A stretch of DNA of 64,000 nt, from assembly GCF_050268245.1 (NCBI RefSeq), contig NZ_JBNNGK010000008.1, forward strand, positions 134,733-198,732, given 5' to 3'. Positions 16,609-23,987 of the stretch are shown here, one piece after another (the first letter of the stretch is position 1; the number at the start of each line of letters is the position of its first letter). The notes under the pieces are model-generated. The model did not search any database. It was not told where the DNA came from and saw only the letters and a list, made by a program, of their open reading frames with translations. The translations under genes were made by a program, and so were the position numbers. Origin of the DNA: JBNNGK01 sp050268245 (GTDB taxonomy: Bacteria > Pseudomonadota > Gammaproteobacteria > Enterobacterales > Enterobacteriaceae).

Positions 16609-17538
16609 ATGGAAAATGCAGTCATGTTCACCGCTCAATCATTGCCAGATGCGCAAGCTTGGCAGGATGAGATGGGCGAAATTGCTATTGATTGGGTTGG
16701 CATGCAAGAGATTGCGTTGCCGCTGGAATTGGCGGGACGACCGCTGATGGCGAGAGTCAGCGCGGGTATCAATTTATGTGCGAGCAGTAACGGCAAGCGT
16801 GGTATCCATATGTCGCGTCTTTATCTGGCGTTAGATGCGTTGACACAGGGGGAGTTGACTCCGCAACGCATCGCCGCAACGCTGAGTGAGTTTATCCGTT
16901 CACAACCAGAGCACAGTGACCGTGCGCAATTAACCATTACGGGAGAACTGTTACTGTCAAGATCGGCATTGATCAGCCCGCAACGTGGCTGGAAAAGTTA
17001 CCCGCTGCGTATTGATGCGGAGCTTGGGGCGTCTCTGACGTTGAGGTTTAAGGTTGGCGTGCCGTATTCATCAACCTGTCCAAGTTCTGCCGCATTGAGC
17101 CGTCAAGCGGCGCAGCAGCAATTTCAACTGGATTTTGAAGCAGAGTCGCCAGCGGTGGAACGTCAACACGTGTTGGCCTGGTTAGGCACCGATGGCATGC
17201 CAGCGACACCGCACAGCCAGCGCAGTTGGGCGTGGGTGACGGTAGAACTTGCGCATGGGGAACAAAGCTTCCCGGTGATCGCCCTGATTGATCGTATTGA
17301 ACACGCGCTTGCAACGCCAGTGCAGACCTTGGTCAAACGGCAGGATGAACAAGCGTTCGCTTTGGCTAATGGTCATAACTTGATGTTTTGCGAAGATGCG
17401 GTGCGCCGGTTGTTTATTGCGTTGCGCAATTCTTGTCGTTATCGCGCTTTCAGCCTAGAAGTAGAACACCAAGAAAGCCTGCACGCCCATAACGCGGTCG
17501 CGAAGATGAAGTGGCGGGAGGGCAAGCATGCTGCGTAA
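16609..17538 (+). CDS. folE2: GTP cyclohydrolase I type IB (FolE2), zinc-independent
   Basis: 309 residues. Converts GTP to dihydroneopterin triphosphate, the first step of folate synthesis. FolE2 (COG1469) can use metals other than zinc and backs up zinc-dependent FolE during zinc shortage. Family marks are the cysteine in VPYSSTCPSSAALSR near residue 155 and the C-terminal FCEDAVRRLF and ESLHAHNAVA motifs with the Glu/His residues known to be catalytic in Neisseria FolE2. Start ATG 16609 has AGGGGAT upstream; an internal Met at codon 6 is an alternative. A perfect Zur palindrome precedes it, and it overlaps the gamma-carbonic anhydrase gene by 11 bases, so they form one zinc-starvation operon. 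Confidence 0.93.
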   Translation: MENAVMFTAQSLPDAQAWQDEMGEIAIDWVGMQEIALPLELAGRPLMARVSAGINLCASSNGKRGIHMSRLYLALDALTQGELTPQRIAATLSEFIRSQPEHSDRAQLTITGELLLSRSALISPQRGWKSYPLRIDAELGASLTLRFKVGVPYSSTCPSSAALSRQAAQQQFQLDFEAESPAVERQHVLAWLGTDGMPATPHSQRSWAWVTVELAHGEQSFPVIALIDRIEHALATPVQTLVKRQDEQAFALANGHNLMFCEDAVRRLFIALRNSCRYRAFSLEVEHQESLHAHNAVAKMKWREGKHAA

Positions 17539-18088
17539 AAACCCCAGCGGTCATATGCCGCAAGTTTCGTCTAAAGCGTATATCGACCCGACTGCCATTG
17601 TCTGCGGCCGGGTGATTATTGGCGATTTTGTCTACGTGGGGCCGTATGCGGTGATCCGCGCCGATGAGGTCAACCTGCAAGGGGAAATGGAACCGATCGT
17701 CATTGGCGCACATTCTAATATTCAAGATGGCGTCGTGATTCATTCTAAAAGTGGGGCGGCAGTGACCATCGGCAGTTTCAGCTCAATCGCCCACCGAGCC
17801 ATCGTGCATGGTCCGTGCCGTATCGATGATCGGGTATTTATTGGTTTTAACAGCGTGCTGTTTAACTGCCATGTACGCACGGGCTGTGTCGTACGTTACA
17901 ACGCGGTGGTGGATGGTGTAACGCTACCGGAAAACTTGTACATCCCTTCCACGGAACGCGTCGGTGCTGACAGTGATTTATCACGTTACGCGCAGGTCGA
18001 CCGCGATGCGTTGCAATTTTCCGAAGACGTAGCCAGCACCAATATTGAACTGGTACGCGGCTATCAGGCATTACGAAATGAATTTTGA
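17528..18088 (+). CDS. Gamma-class carbonic anhydrase-like protein (left-handed beta-helix)
   Basis: 186 residues, with hexapeptide-repeat turns through most of its length (for example VIIGDFVYVGPYAVIRAD). The three metal-ligand histidines of gamma-carbonic anhydrases are kept: His72 (VVIHSK), His89 and His94 (IAHRAIVHGP). It may hydrate CO2 with zinc or another metal (iron and cobalt are known in the family); activity is not proven. The start ATG 17528 lies inside folE2, so translation is coupled. Gamma-carbonic anhydrase genes are known companions of folE2 and COG0523 in Zur-controlled clusters, where they are thought to replace zinc-dependent housekeeping enzymes. Confidence 0.88.
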   Translation: MLRKNPSGHMPQVSSKAYIDPTAIVCGRVIIGDFVYVGPYAVIRADEVNLQGEMEPIVIGAHSNIQDGVVIHSKSGAAVTIGSFSSIAHRAIVHGPCRIDDRVFIGFNSVLFNCHVRTGCVVRYNAVVDGVTLPENLYIPSTERVGADSDLSRYAQVDRDALQFSEDVASTNIELVRGYQALRNEF

Positions 18089-18095
18089 CGAGGTA

Positions 18096-18176
18096 ATGAG
18101 GCAACCACTTCCTGTTACAGTATCTTCCGGTTTTCTTGGTACCGGCAAAACGACGGTGCTGAGTCAGATCGGTTAA
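18096..18176 (+). pseudogene. Stub of a COG0523 (CobW/ZigA-type) GTPase metallochaperone gene
   Basis: An ATG seven bases after the preceding stop opens 26 codons reading MRQPLPVTVSSGFLGTGKTT..., then TAA. This is the N-terminus of COG0523 proteins: the LPVTV-SGFLG strand and the Walker A GxxGxGKT (GFLGTGKTT). Intact members are 300-400 residues and are often Zur-regulated next to folE2 and gamma-carbonic anhydrases. Just after the stop, the same frame reads R-E-D-M, which fits the family's next residues, so the stop looks like a mutation; the remaining ~90% is missing before pspF. Called a remnant left by deletion. A weak 8-bp hairpin follows at 18208-18240. Confidence 0.8.
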
Positions 18177-18207
18177 CGCGAAGATATGTAACCGATGGGC
18201 CTAAGTC

Positions 18208-18240
18208 GCAGCCACTTCGTATCGGGTGCAGGGTGGCTGC
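18208..18240 (+). terminator. Hairpin after the COG0523 stub
   Basis: GCAGCCAC / GTGGCTGC, an 8-bp perfect stem with a 17-base loop and no clear T run. May be the leftover terminator of the zinc operon or end pspF transcription from the other side. Confidence 0.35.
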
Positions 18241-18264
18241 TAAAACGTGCGCATGTTGCGGTCT

Positions 18265-19275
18265 TTATTCCTCCTCTGACGACGCCGAGTGCAACAGTGG
18301 GTATTTTTTCAACATGCCGCGCAGTTGGTGATAGGTTAACCCCAGTAGATCCGCCGCTTTGCGCTGATTAAAGCGAGCTTGTTTCAGCGCCATGGTTATC
18401 AGTTGTTTTTCTTGTTCACTTTGCCAATGTTTAAAATCGACCGGTAGCGTCGGTAGCGCCGTGTCTTGATGATCGATGATCGCATGTCGCGGTTGGGCGG
18501 TATGCGGTGCGAACGGGTTAATGATGATCTCATCCAGCGCGCTGTTGCTGGTTCCGTGGCGATAGACTGAACGTTCAACCACGTTTTTTAACTCGCGCAC
18601 GTTGCCGGGCCAGGCATAACCGAGCAGCGTTTCGCGCGCGTGTTCGGTAAAGCCGGGAAATAACGGCAGCGACAACTCACGGCACATCTGGATGGCGAAA
18701 TGTTCGGCCAATAGCATGATGTCCTGCTGGCGTTGGCGTAATGGCGGCAGTTGCACGACATCAAAGGCCAAGCGGTCGAGCAGGTCGGCGCGGAATTTGC
18801 CTGCCGCTGCCAGAGCGGGTAAATCATCATTGGTGGCGCACACTAATCTGACATCCACCTGTAACGGCTGGCTGCCGCCGACGCGTTCCAGATGGCCGTA
18901 TTCAATCACGCGAAGCAGTTTTTCCTGCACCAGCATGGGGGCGGTTGCCAGTTCATCCAGAAAAAGCGTGCCGCCATCGGCGCGTTCAAAACGTCCAAGA
19001 TGGCGCTTCTGCGCGCCAGTAAATGCGCCCGCTTCATGACCAAAGAGTTCGGAATCCAGTAAGTTTTCATTCAGCGCCGCACAGTTAAGCGAAATAAACG
19101 GCCCTTGCCAACGGTTGGAGAGATAGTGCAAACGGTGGGCGATCAGTTCCTTACCGGTGCCACGCTCACCGATCACCAACACCGGTTTATTCAATTTGGC
19201 CAGCTGTGAAACTTGTTCCAGTACTTCTATAAAGGCATTTGCTTCGCCTAATAGGTTTTCAATCTGCTCGCTCAT
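18265..19275 (-). CDS. pspF: Psp operon transcriptional activator PspF
   Basis: 336 residues. Sigma-54 enhancer-binding protein without a receiver domain; it is held inactive by PspA and, when released, drives pspA. AAA+ motifs are in order: Walker A GERGTGKE near residue 38, the sigma-54-contacting loop GAFTGA (in HEAGAFTGAQKRH near 88), Walker B GGTLFLDELATAP near 108, and an R-finger region. A C-terminal Fis-type helix-turn-helix (RKAADLLGLTYHQLRG, near 310) binds the upstream activating sites. ATG 19275 (MSEQIENLLGEAN) is chosen over an upstream TTG at 19290. Divergent from pspA, as in other Enterobacterales. Confidence 0.96.
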   Translation of the reverse strand: MSEQIENLLGEANAFIEVLEQVSQLAKLNKPVLVIGERGTGKELIAHRLHYLSNRWQGPFISLNCAALNENLLDSELFGHEAGAFTGAQKRHLGRFERADGGTLFLDELATAPMLVQEKLLRVIEYGHLERVGGSQPLQVDVRLVCATNDDLPALAAAGKFRADLLDRLAFDVVQLPPLRQRQQDIMLLAEHFAIQMCRELSLPLFPGFTEHARETLLGYAWPGNVRELKNVVERSVYRHGTSNSALDEIIINPFAPHTAQPRHAIIDHQDTALPTLPVDFKHWQSEQEKQLITMALKQARFNQRKAADLLGLTYHQLRGMLKKYPLLHSASSEEE

Positions 19276-19372
19276 GATGAAATTCGCCAATGTTTGGTGA
19301 AAATAATCACTTTACAGGATGGTGGCGCAGAGTCAAAAATAAAATATCTATATATTTCAAATGAATAAAAGT

Positions 19373-19387
19373 TGGCACGTGTTTTGA
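19373..19387 (+). promoter_or_regulatory. Sigma-54 (-24/-12) promoter of the psp operon
   Basis: TGGCAC-GTGTT-TTGA fits the -24/-12 consensus with correct spacing, about 75 bases before pspA. The AT-rich run just upstream (19335-19370) is a suitable IHF/PspF region, but individual PspF sites could not be fixed by eye. Confidence 0.88.
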
Positions 19388-19459
19388 TAAGAGTTAGGGG
19401 TAATCAGTATCCCCCAACATGGCGCTAGAGACGCCGTTAAGACTAAGAGGAAGTGAATT

Positions 19460-20125
19460 ATGGGTATTTTTTCTCGTTTTGCTGACATTGTGAACGCCAA
19501 CATCAACACCTTGTTAGACAAGGCTGAAGATCCGCAGAAATTAGTGCGGTTGATGATTCAAGAGATGGAGGACACGCTGGTGGAAGTGCGTTCAACGTCA
19601 GCGCGGGCACTGGCGGAGAAAAAACAACTGTTACGTCGTATTGAACAGGGTGAAACGCAACTCAACGACTGGCAGGAAAAAGCGGAACTGGCGTTGCGTA
19701 AAGACAAAGAAGATTTGACGCGAGCTGCATTGATAGAGAAACAAAAAGTCTCTGATCTGATCGCGACGCTGACGCAGGAAGTCGCCACCGTTGAGGAAAC
19801 GCTGTCACGCATGAAAAGTGAAATCGGCGAGTTGGAGAATAAACTGACCGAAACGCGCGCGCGCCAGCAAGCATTAACGCTGCGTCATCAGGCAGCATCG
19901 TCTTCACGCGATGTGCGCCGTCAACTGGATAGTGGCAAACTGGATGAGGCGATGGCGCGTTTCGAACAATTTGAACGCCGTATCGACCACATGGAAGCGG
20001 AAGCTGAGAGCATCAGCATCGGCAAAAAGAAGTCTTTGGATCAAGAATTTGCCGAGTTAAAAGCGGATGACGCAATTAGCGAGCAACTCGCGGCGCTGAA
20101 AGCCAAAATGAACCGCTCAGAGTAA
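19460..20125 (+). CDS. pspA: Phage shock protein A
   Basis: 221 residues, the normal length. Peripheral inner-membrane ESCRT-III-like protein that both inhibits PspF and stabilises damaged membranes. An N-terminal amphipathic helix (MGIFSRFADIVNANINTLLD) is followed by almost continuous coiled coil (residues about 25-220) with the family segment EDPQKLVRLMIQEMEDTL. A strong ribosome site AGAGGAAG lies eight bases before the ATG. First gene of pspABCD, driven by the sigma-54 promoter. Confidence 0.97.
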   Translation: MGIFSRFADIVNANINTLLDKAEDPQKLVRLMIQEMEDTLVEVRSTSARALAEKKQLLRRIEQGETQLNDWQEKAELALRKDKEDLTRAALIEKQKVSDLIATLTQEVATVEETLSRMKSEIGELENKLTETRARQQALTLRHQAASSSRDVRRQLDSGKLDEAMARFEQFERRIDHMEAEAESISIGKKKSLDQEFAELKADDAISEQLAALKAKMNRSE

Positions 20126-20186
20126 TGCCGCTGAGGCCGTCTCAATGGCGGCCGTATCTTAAAAGATAAAGTAAGAAGGAAAAGAA

Positions 20187-20414
20187 ATGAGTGCGTTACT
20201 ACTTGCCATCCCGTTGACAATTTTTGTTTTGTTTGTCGCACCGATATGGCTTTGGCTGCATTACAGCAATCGGCAGCAAAGCGGCATTCAACTTAGCCAT
20301 CAGGAGATGCGGCGTTTGGCGCAGCTTACCGAAGAGGCGAAAAGCATGCGTGAACGTATTCAGGCCTTAGAAGAGATCCTGGATGCGGAACACCCTAACT
20401 GGAGACAGTCTTGA
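20187..20414 (+). CDS. pspB: Phage shock protein B
   Basis: 75 residues. Small inner-membrane protein with one N-terminal helix (residues 3-25, LLLAIPLTIFVLFVAPIWLWLHY) and a charged, coiled-coil cytoplasmic tail. Works with PspC to sense envelope stress and free PspF from PspA. AGAAGGAAAAG precedes the ATG. Its stop overlaps the pspC start (TGATG). Confidence 0.95.
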   Translation: MSALLLAIPLTIFVLFVAPIWLWLHYSNRQQSGIQLSHQEMRRLAQLTEEAKSMRERIQALEEILDAEHPNWRQS

Positions 20415-20773
20415 TGAATCACACTTTGGGCAGCAAAAAACTGTATCGTGTTCCCGACGAAGGGAGGGTGAAAGGGGTGTGCGCTGGGCTGGCCCATTAT
20501 TTCGATGTGCCGGTGCGTTTAATCCGCGTTATCGTCATACTTTCGATGATTTTTGGACTGTTTTTCCTGACGGTTGTCGCCTATTTTGTGCTGGCGTTTG
20601 CGCTGGAAGAAGCGCCATCTAGCCATTTTGCTGGCGAACATCAACCTACACCGCGTCAGTTGCTCGATCAGTTGGAATATGAACTGGGCAGCGGTGAGCA
20701 ACAGTTACGGCGGGTTGAGCGTTATGTGACCTCTGATACGTTTGGCGTACAAAGCCGATTCCGCAAACTTTAA
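20414..20773 (+). CDS. pspC: Phage shock protein C
   Basis: 119 residues. Inner-membrane stress sensor with a PspC domain: KLYRVPDEGRVKGVCAGLAHYFDVPVRLIRV, then a membrane segment VIVILSMIFGLFFLTVVAYFVLAFAL (about residues 38-63) and a cytoplasmic tail ending VERYVTSDTFGVQSRFRKL. Cooperates with PspB. The ATG at 20414 overlaps the pspB stop and is preferred to the TTG one codon upstream. Confidence 0.95.
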   Translation: MNHTLGSKKLYRVPDEGRVKGVCAGLAHYFDVPVRLIRVIVILSMIFGLFFLTVVAYFVLAFALEEAPSSHFAGEHQPTPRQLLDQLEYELGSGEQQLRRVERYVTSDTFGVQSRFRKL

Positions 20774-20864
20774 CGCCCTTGGCGATGATGCGCGACCTGT
20801 GTGTCACGCAGGTCGAACAGGGGGCCTGCTTATCCCTGCGTCATTTTGCTGGAGGATATCTCTG

Positions 20865-21107
20865 ATGAACACGCCGCATGCTGTTAATGGCGAAAAATTC
20901 GCCACATTTAAACGAGGAGCCGGTGCAATGTTGAAGACATTGTCTAAAGTCATCATCATAGCGTTAATGAGTTACGGACCGGTGGGGGCGACATCATGGT
21001 TGCTGAAAACCGTCAGTCGTAAACCGGTTCGCTTGGTGCTGGCGATGGTGCTGGAGCCGATATTCCGCAAAGGGTTAACGAAATTATTTGGGCGTTATGC
21101 TCGCTAG
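20865..21107 (+). CDS. pspD: Phage shock protein D
   Basis: 80 residues, similar in size and C-terminus to E. coli PspD (SYGPVGATSWLLKTVSRKPVRLVLAMVLEPIF). A small membrane-associated protein with one or two hydrophobic stretches; its function is not known. The start ATG 20865 follows GGAGG at 20851-20855; the frame is open further upstream over the pspC end, but that part has no family match. No pspE follows; the next gene is ycjX. Confidence 0.88.
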   Translation: MNTPHAVNGEKFATFKRGAGAMLKTLSKVIIIALMSYGPVGATSWLLKTVSRKPVRLVLAMVLEPIFRKGLTKLFGRYAR

Positions 21108-21225
21108 ATGGCACCATGCAGTAAGGGCGACCCCTCAAAAGCGTGGCGAAGTCACTGACTAAGATAAAGCGTAAAATCGACATCGCTGCGGTTTGAACTT
21201 AAAGGTTTCTACGCCAAGGAGAAGA

Positions 21226-22623
21226 ATGAAACGACTGCAAAATGAGCTTACCTCGCTGGTCAATCGCGGGATGGATCGCCACCTGCGGCTTGCCGTAACC
21301 GGCCTAAGCCGCAGCGGTAAAACGGCCTTCATCACTGCCTTCGTTAATCAATTACTGCATGTTCACAGCGGCGCACGTATGCCGCTGTTTTCGCCGGTGC
21401 GTGAGGAGCGATTGCTAGGTGTAAAACGCATTCCGCAGCGCGATCTGGGCATTTCGCGTTTTACTTATGATGAAGGGTTAGCGCAGTTATACGGCATACC
21501 GCCGAGCTGGCCGACCCCAACGCGTGGTGTCAGTGAGATTCGTCTGGCACTGCGTTACCGCTCTAATGATTCGCTGCTGCGCCATTTTAAAGACACCTCC
21601 ACGCTGTATCTGGAAATCGTCGATTATCCGGGGGAATGGCTGCTGGATTTGCCGATGCTTGAGCAGGATTATCTGGCCTGGTCGCGGCAAATGGCTGGAT
21701 TATTGCAAGGTGACCGCGCCGAATGGGCAAGACCGTGGCTGGCGTTATGCAAAACGCTGGACCCCTTAGCGCCTGCCGATGAGAACAAACTGGCAGCGAT
21801 TGCGCAGGCTTATACCGATTATCTGCTGCGTTGCAAAGCGGAAGGGCTGCACTTTATTCAACCGGGGCGATTTGTCTTGCCGGGGGATATGGCTGGTGCG
21901 CCAGCGTTGCAGTTTTTCCCGTGGCCGAATATAGATACCTCCAGTGAAGCCAAACTGGCTCAGGCCGATAAGCAGACGAACGTTGGCATGCTGCGCGCGC
22001 GTTTCAATTATTATTGCCAATCCATTGTCAAAAATTTCTACAAAGAACACTTTGTCCGCTTTGATCGCCAGATCGTTTTGGTGGATTGTTTACAGCCGCT
22101 TAACAGTGGGCCGCAGGCTTTTAATGATATGCGGCTGGCGCTCACCCAATTAATGCAAAGTTTCCACTATGGAAAGCGCACGCTGATCCGTCGTTTGTTT
22201 TCACCGACCATCGATAAACTGATGTTCGCCGCCACCAAGGCTGACCACATTACTGCCGATCAGCACGCCAATCTGGTTTCCCTGTTACAACAATTGGTGC
22301 AGGAAGCGTGGCAAAATGCCGCCTTTGAAGGCATCAGTATGGATTGTGTCGGGCTAGCCTCTGTGCAGGCGACAGAAAGCGGGATGGTTGATCATCAAGG
22401 GCAACGGATACCTGCTTTAAAGGGCAATCGACTGGATGATGGTGCACCGTTAACGGTATTCCCCGGTGAAGTGCCTTCGCGGTTACCCGGTTCGGCGTTC
22501 TGGCAGAATCATGGGTTTCATTTTGATCAGTTTCGCCCGCAGTTGATGAGCGTGGATAGCCCGTTACCGCATATTAGATTAGACGCGGTAATGGAGTTCT
22601 TATTGGGAGATAAATTGCGATGA
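21226..22623 (+). CDS. ycjX: YcjX family P-loop protein (DUF463)
   Basis: 465 residues, equal to E. coli YcjX and almost collinear. A predicted GTPase-like P-loop NTPase with Walker A GLSRSGKT (near residue 26) and a DYPGEWLLDLP segment (near 130) at the switch/Walker B position. The role is unclear; in E. coli and Yersinia the gene is part of the Psp response. ATG 21226 has AAGGAG upstream and matches the family start (MKRLQNELTSLVNRG); an in-frame upstream TTG is rejected. Its stop overlaps the ycjF start by four bases. Confidence 0.95.
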   Translation: MKRLQNELTSLVNRGMDRHLRLAVTGLSRSGKTAFITAFVNQLLHVHSGARMPLFSPVREERLLGVKRIPQRDLGISRFTYDEGLAQLYGIPPSWPTPTRGVSEIRLALRYRSNDSLLRHFKDTSTLYLEIVDYPGEWLLDLPMLEQDYLAWSRQMAGLLQGDRAEWARPWLALCKTLDPLAPADENKLAAIAQAYTDYLLRCKAEGLHFIQPGRFVLPGDMAGAPALQFFPWPNIDTSSEAKLAQADKQTNVGMLRARFNYYCQSIVKNFYKEHFVRFDRQIVLVDCLQPLNSGPQAFNDMRLALTQLMQSFHYGKRTLIRRLFSPTIDKLMFAATKADHITADQHANLVSLLQQLVQEAWQNAAFEGISMDCVGLASVQATESGMVDHQGQRIPALKGNRLDDGAPLTVFPGEVPSRLPGSAFWQNHGFHFDQFRPQLMSVDSPLPHIRLDAVMEFLLGDKLR

Positions 22624-23681
22624 GCGAACCATTAAAACCGCGTATTGATTTTGAACAGCCGCTGCAACCGCCGCAAGAACCGCTATTACGGGCCGGCATG
22701 ACGTTTGACGAGCGGCAGGCGGAAAATTTCTTTCCGGCAGCGCCTGAGTTGGATCAAGAAGAGGAAGAAGGGCGCGCCGAAGGGATCGTTAACGCGGCAT
22801 TGAAACCTAAACGCAGCCTGTGGCGAAAAATGGTGACGGCCGGTCTGACGCTGTTTGGCGTCAGCGTGGTGGCGCAAGGTGTGCAGTGGGTACATAACGC
22901 GTGGCTGCAACAGGACTGGATTGCACTGGGTGGCGGCGTCGCTGGTGGGTTAATCGTTTGTGCTGGCGTGGGATCGGTGGTGACGGAGTGGCGTCGCCTG
23001 TATCGTCTGCGCCAACGGGCCGAAGAGCGTGATGTGGCGCGAGAACTGTTGCACAGTCACGGACTGGGTCAGGGGCGTGATTTTTGCGAGAAGCTGGCCC
23101 GACAGGCCGGTTTAGATAACGGGCATCCGGCGTTACAACGTTGGCAGGCATCGCTGCATGAAACGCAAAATGATCGTGAAGTGGTGGCGCTGTATGCCAA
23201 GCTGGTACAGCCGGTATTAGATAATCAGGCTCGCCGTGAAATCAGTCGCTCTGCGGCGGAGTCCACGCTGATGATCGCCGTCAGCCCGTTGGCGTTGGTG
23301 GATATGGCATTCATCGCTTGGCGTAACATTCGGTTGATTAACCGCATTGCGGCACTGTACGGTATTGAGTTGGGTTACTTCAGCCGTCTACGTCTATTCC
23401 GGCTGGTGTTGCTTAATATTGCTTTCGCCGGTGCGTCTGAATTGGTGCGCGAGGTGGGGATGGATTGGATGTCGCAGGATTTGGCGGCCCGCCTGTCGAC
23501 CCGAGCCGCGCAGGGGATTGGCGCAGGGTTGTTGACGGCGCGCCTGGGGATCAAAGCCATGGAGCTGTGCCGTCCGCTGCCGTGGCTGGAGGGCGATAAA
23601 CCCAAATTGGGTGATTTTCGCGGCCAGTTAGTGAGTCAACTGAAAGAAACCATGAAAAAAAGCGAGAAAAAAGACAAATAG
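22620..23681 (+). CDS. ycjF: YcjF family inner-membrane protein (DUF697)
   Basis: 353 residues, equal to E. coli YcjF. Two hydrophobic segments are seen (residues about 68-90 and 100-122), then a soluble DUF697 domain with further hydrophobic stretches near 215-290 and a lysine-rich tail. Function unknown; always paired with ycjX and induced with the Psp genes. Translation is coupled to ycjX (ATGA). Confidence 0.94.
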   Translation: MSEPLKPRIDFEQPLQPPQEPLLRAGMTFDERQAENFFPAAPELDQEEEEGRAEGIVNAALKPKRSLWRKMVTAGLTLFGVSVVAQGVQWVHNAWLQQDWIALGGGVAGGLIVCAGVGSVVTEWRRLYRLRQRAEERDVARELLHSHGLGQGRDFCEKLARQAGLDNGHPALQRWQASLHETQNDREVVALYAKLVQPVLDNQARREISRSAAESTLMIAVSPLALVDMAFIAWRNIRLINRIAALYGIELGYFSRLRLFRLVLLNIAFAGASELVREVGMDWMSQDLAARLSTRAAQGIGAGLLTARLGIKAMELCRPLPWLEGDKPKLGDFRGQLVSQLKETMKKSEKKDK

Positions 23682-23987
23682 CGGGCATGACCGCACCGGT
23701 TGCGGTGTGGTCGCTGGTTTATTAAGCCGTAAGCCCGGCTTGACAAAAGCACATCCCTCTATCATTCCGTGATAATTATCCAATAAATCCGTACCAGCTA
23801 TGATAACTCTCTGAGAATGCGCTAAAATGACGCCGATGCTGTTATTCGCTTGCGTTTAAAATCATCAACGACAACTATAAATCAGAGTCCTGTCAACTTT
23901 TGCTGACAGATCGCTTCTTCCGTCCGGGGTGAGAGAGTATCATCATTGCCAGTCATCCCCGCACCTGCAGAGATAAGGCCAACACTG
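23682..23987. other. ycjF-tyrR intergenic region
   Basis: About 300 bases. It begins with a hairpin (GACCGCACCG / CGGTGTGGTC, 23689-23712, G-U pairs allowed) that may end the psp-ycjXF transcript; no T run. The remainder holds the tyrR leader and the TyrR-box candidate listed separately. The ribosome site ATAAGG is at about 23972. Confidence 0.45.
23891..23908. promoter_or_regulatory. Candidate TyrR box upstream of tyrR
   Basis: TGTCAA-CTTTTG-CTGACA fits the TyrR box (TGTAAA-N6-TTTACA) in length, symmetry and the essential G-N14-C pair, with substitutions at other positions. It lies about 80 bases before the tyrR start, as expected for autorepression. A candidate only; weak boxes need tyrosine or phenylalanine to be bound. 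Confidence 0.5.

Noticed and set aside
18177..18264. C-terminal remains of the COG0523 gene after the stub
   Set aside because: I translated the stretch in several frames; nothing beyond R-E-D-M just after the stop resembles the family, so only the N-terminal stub is claimed.
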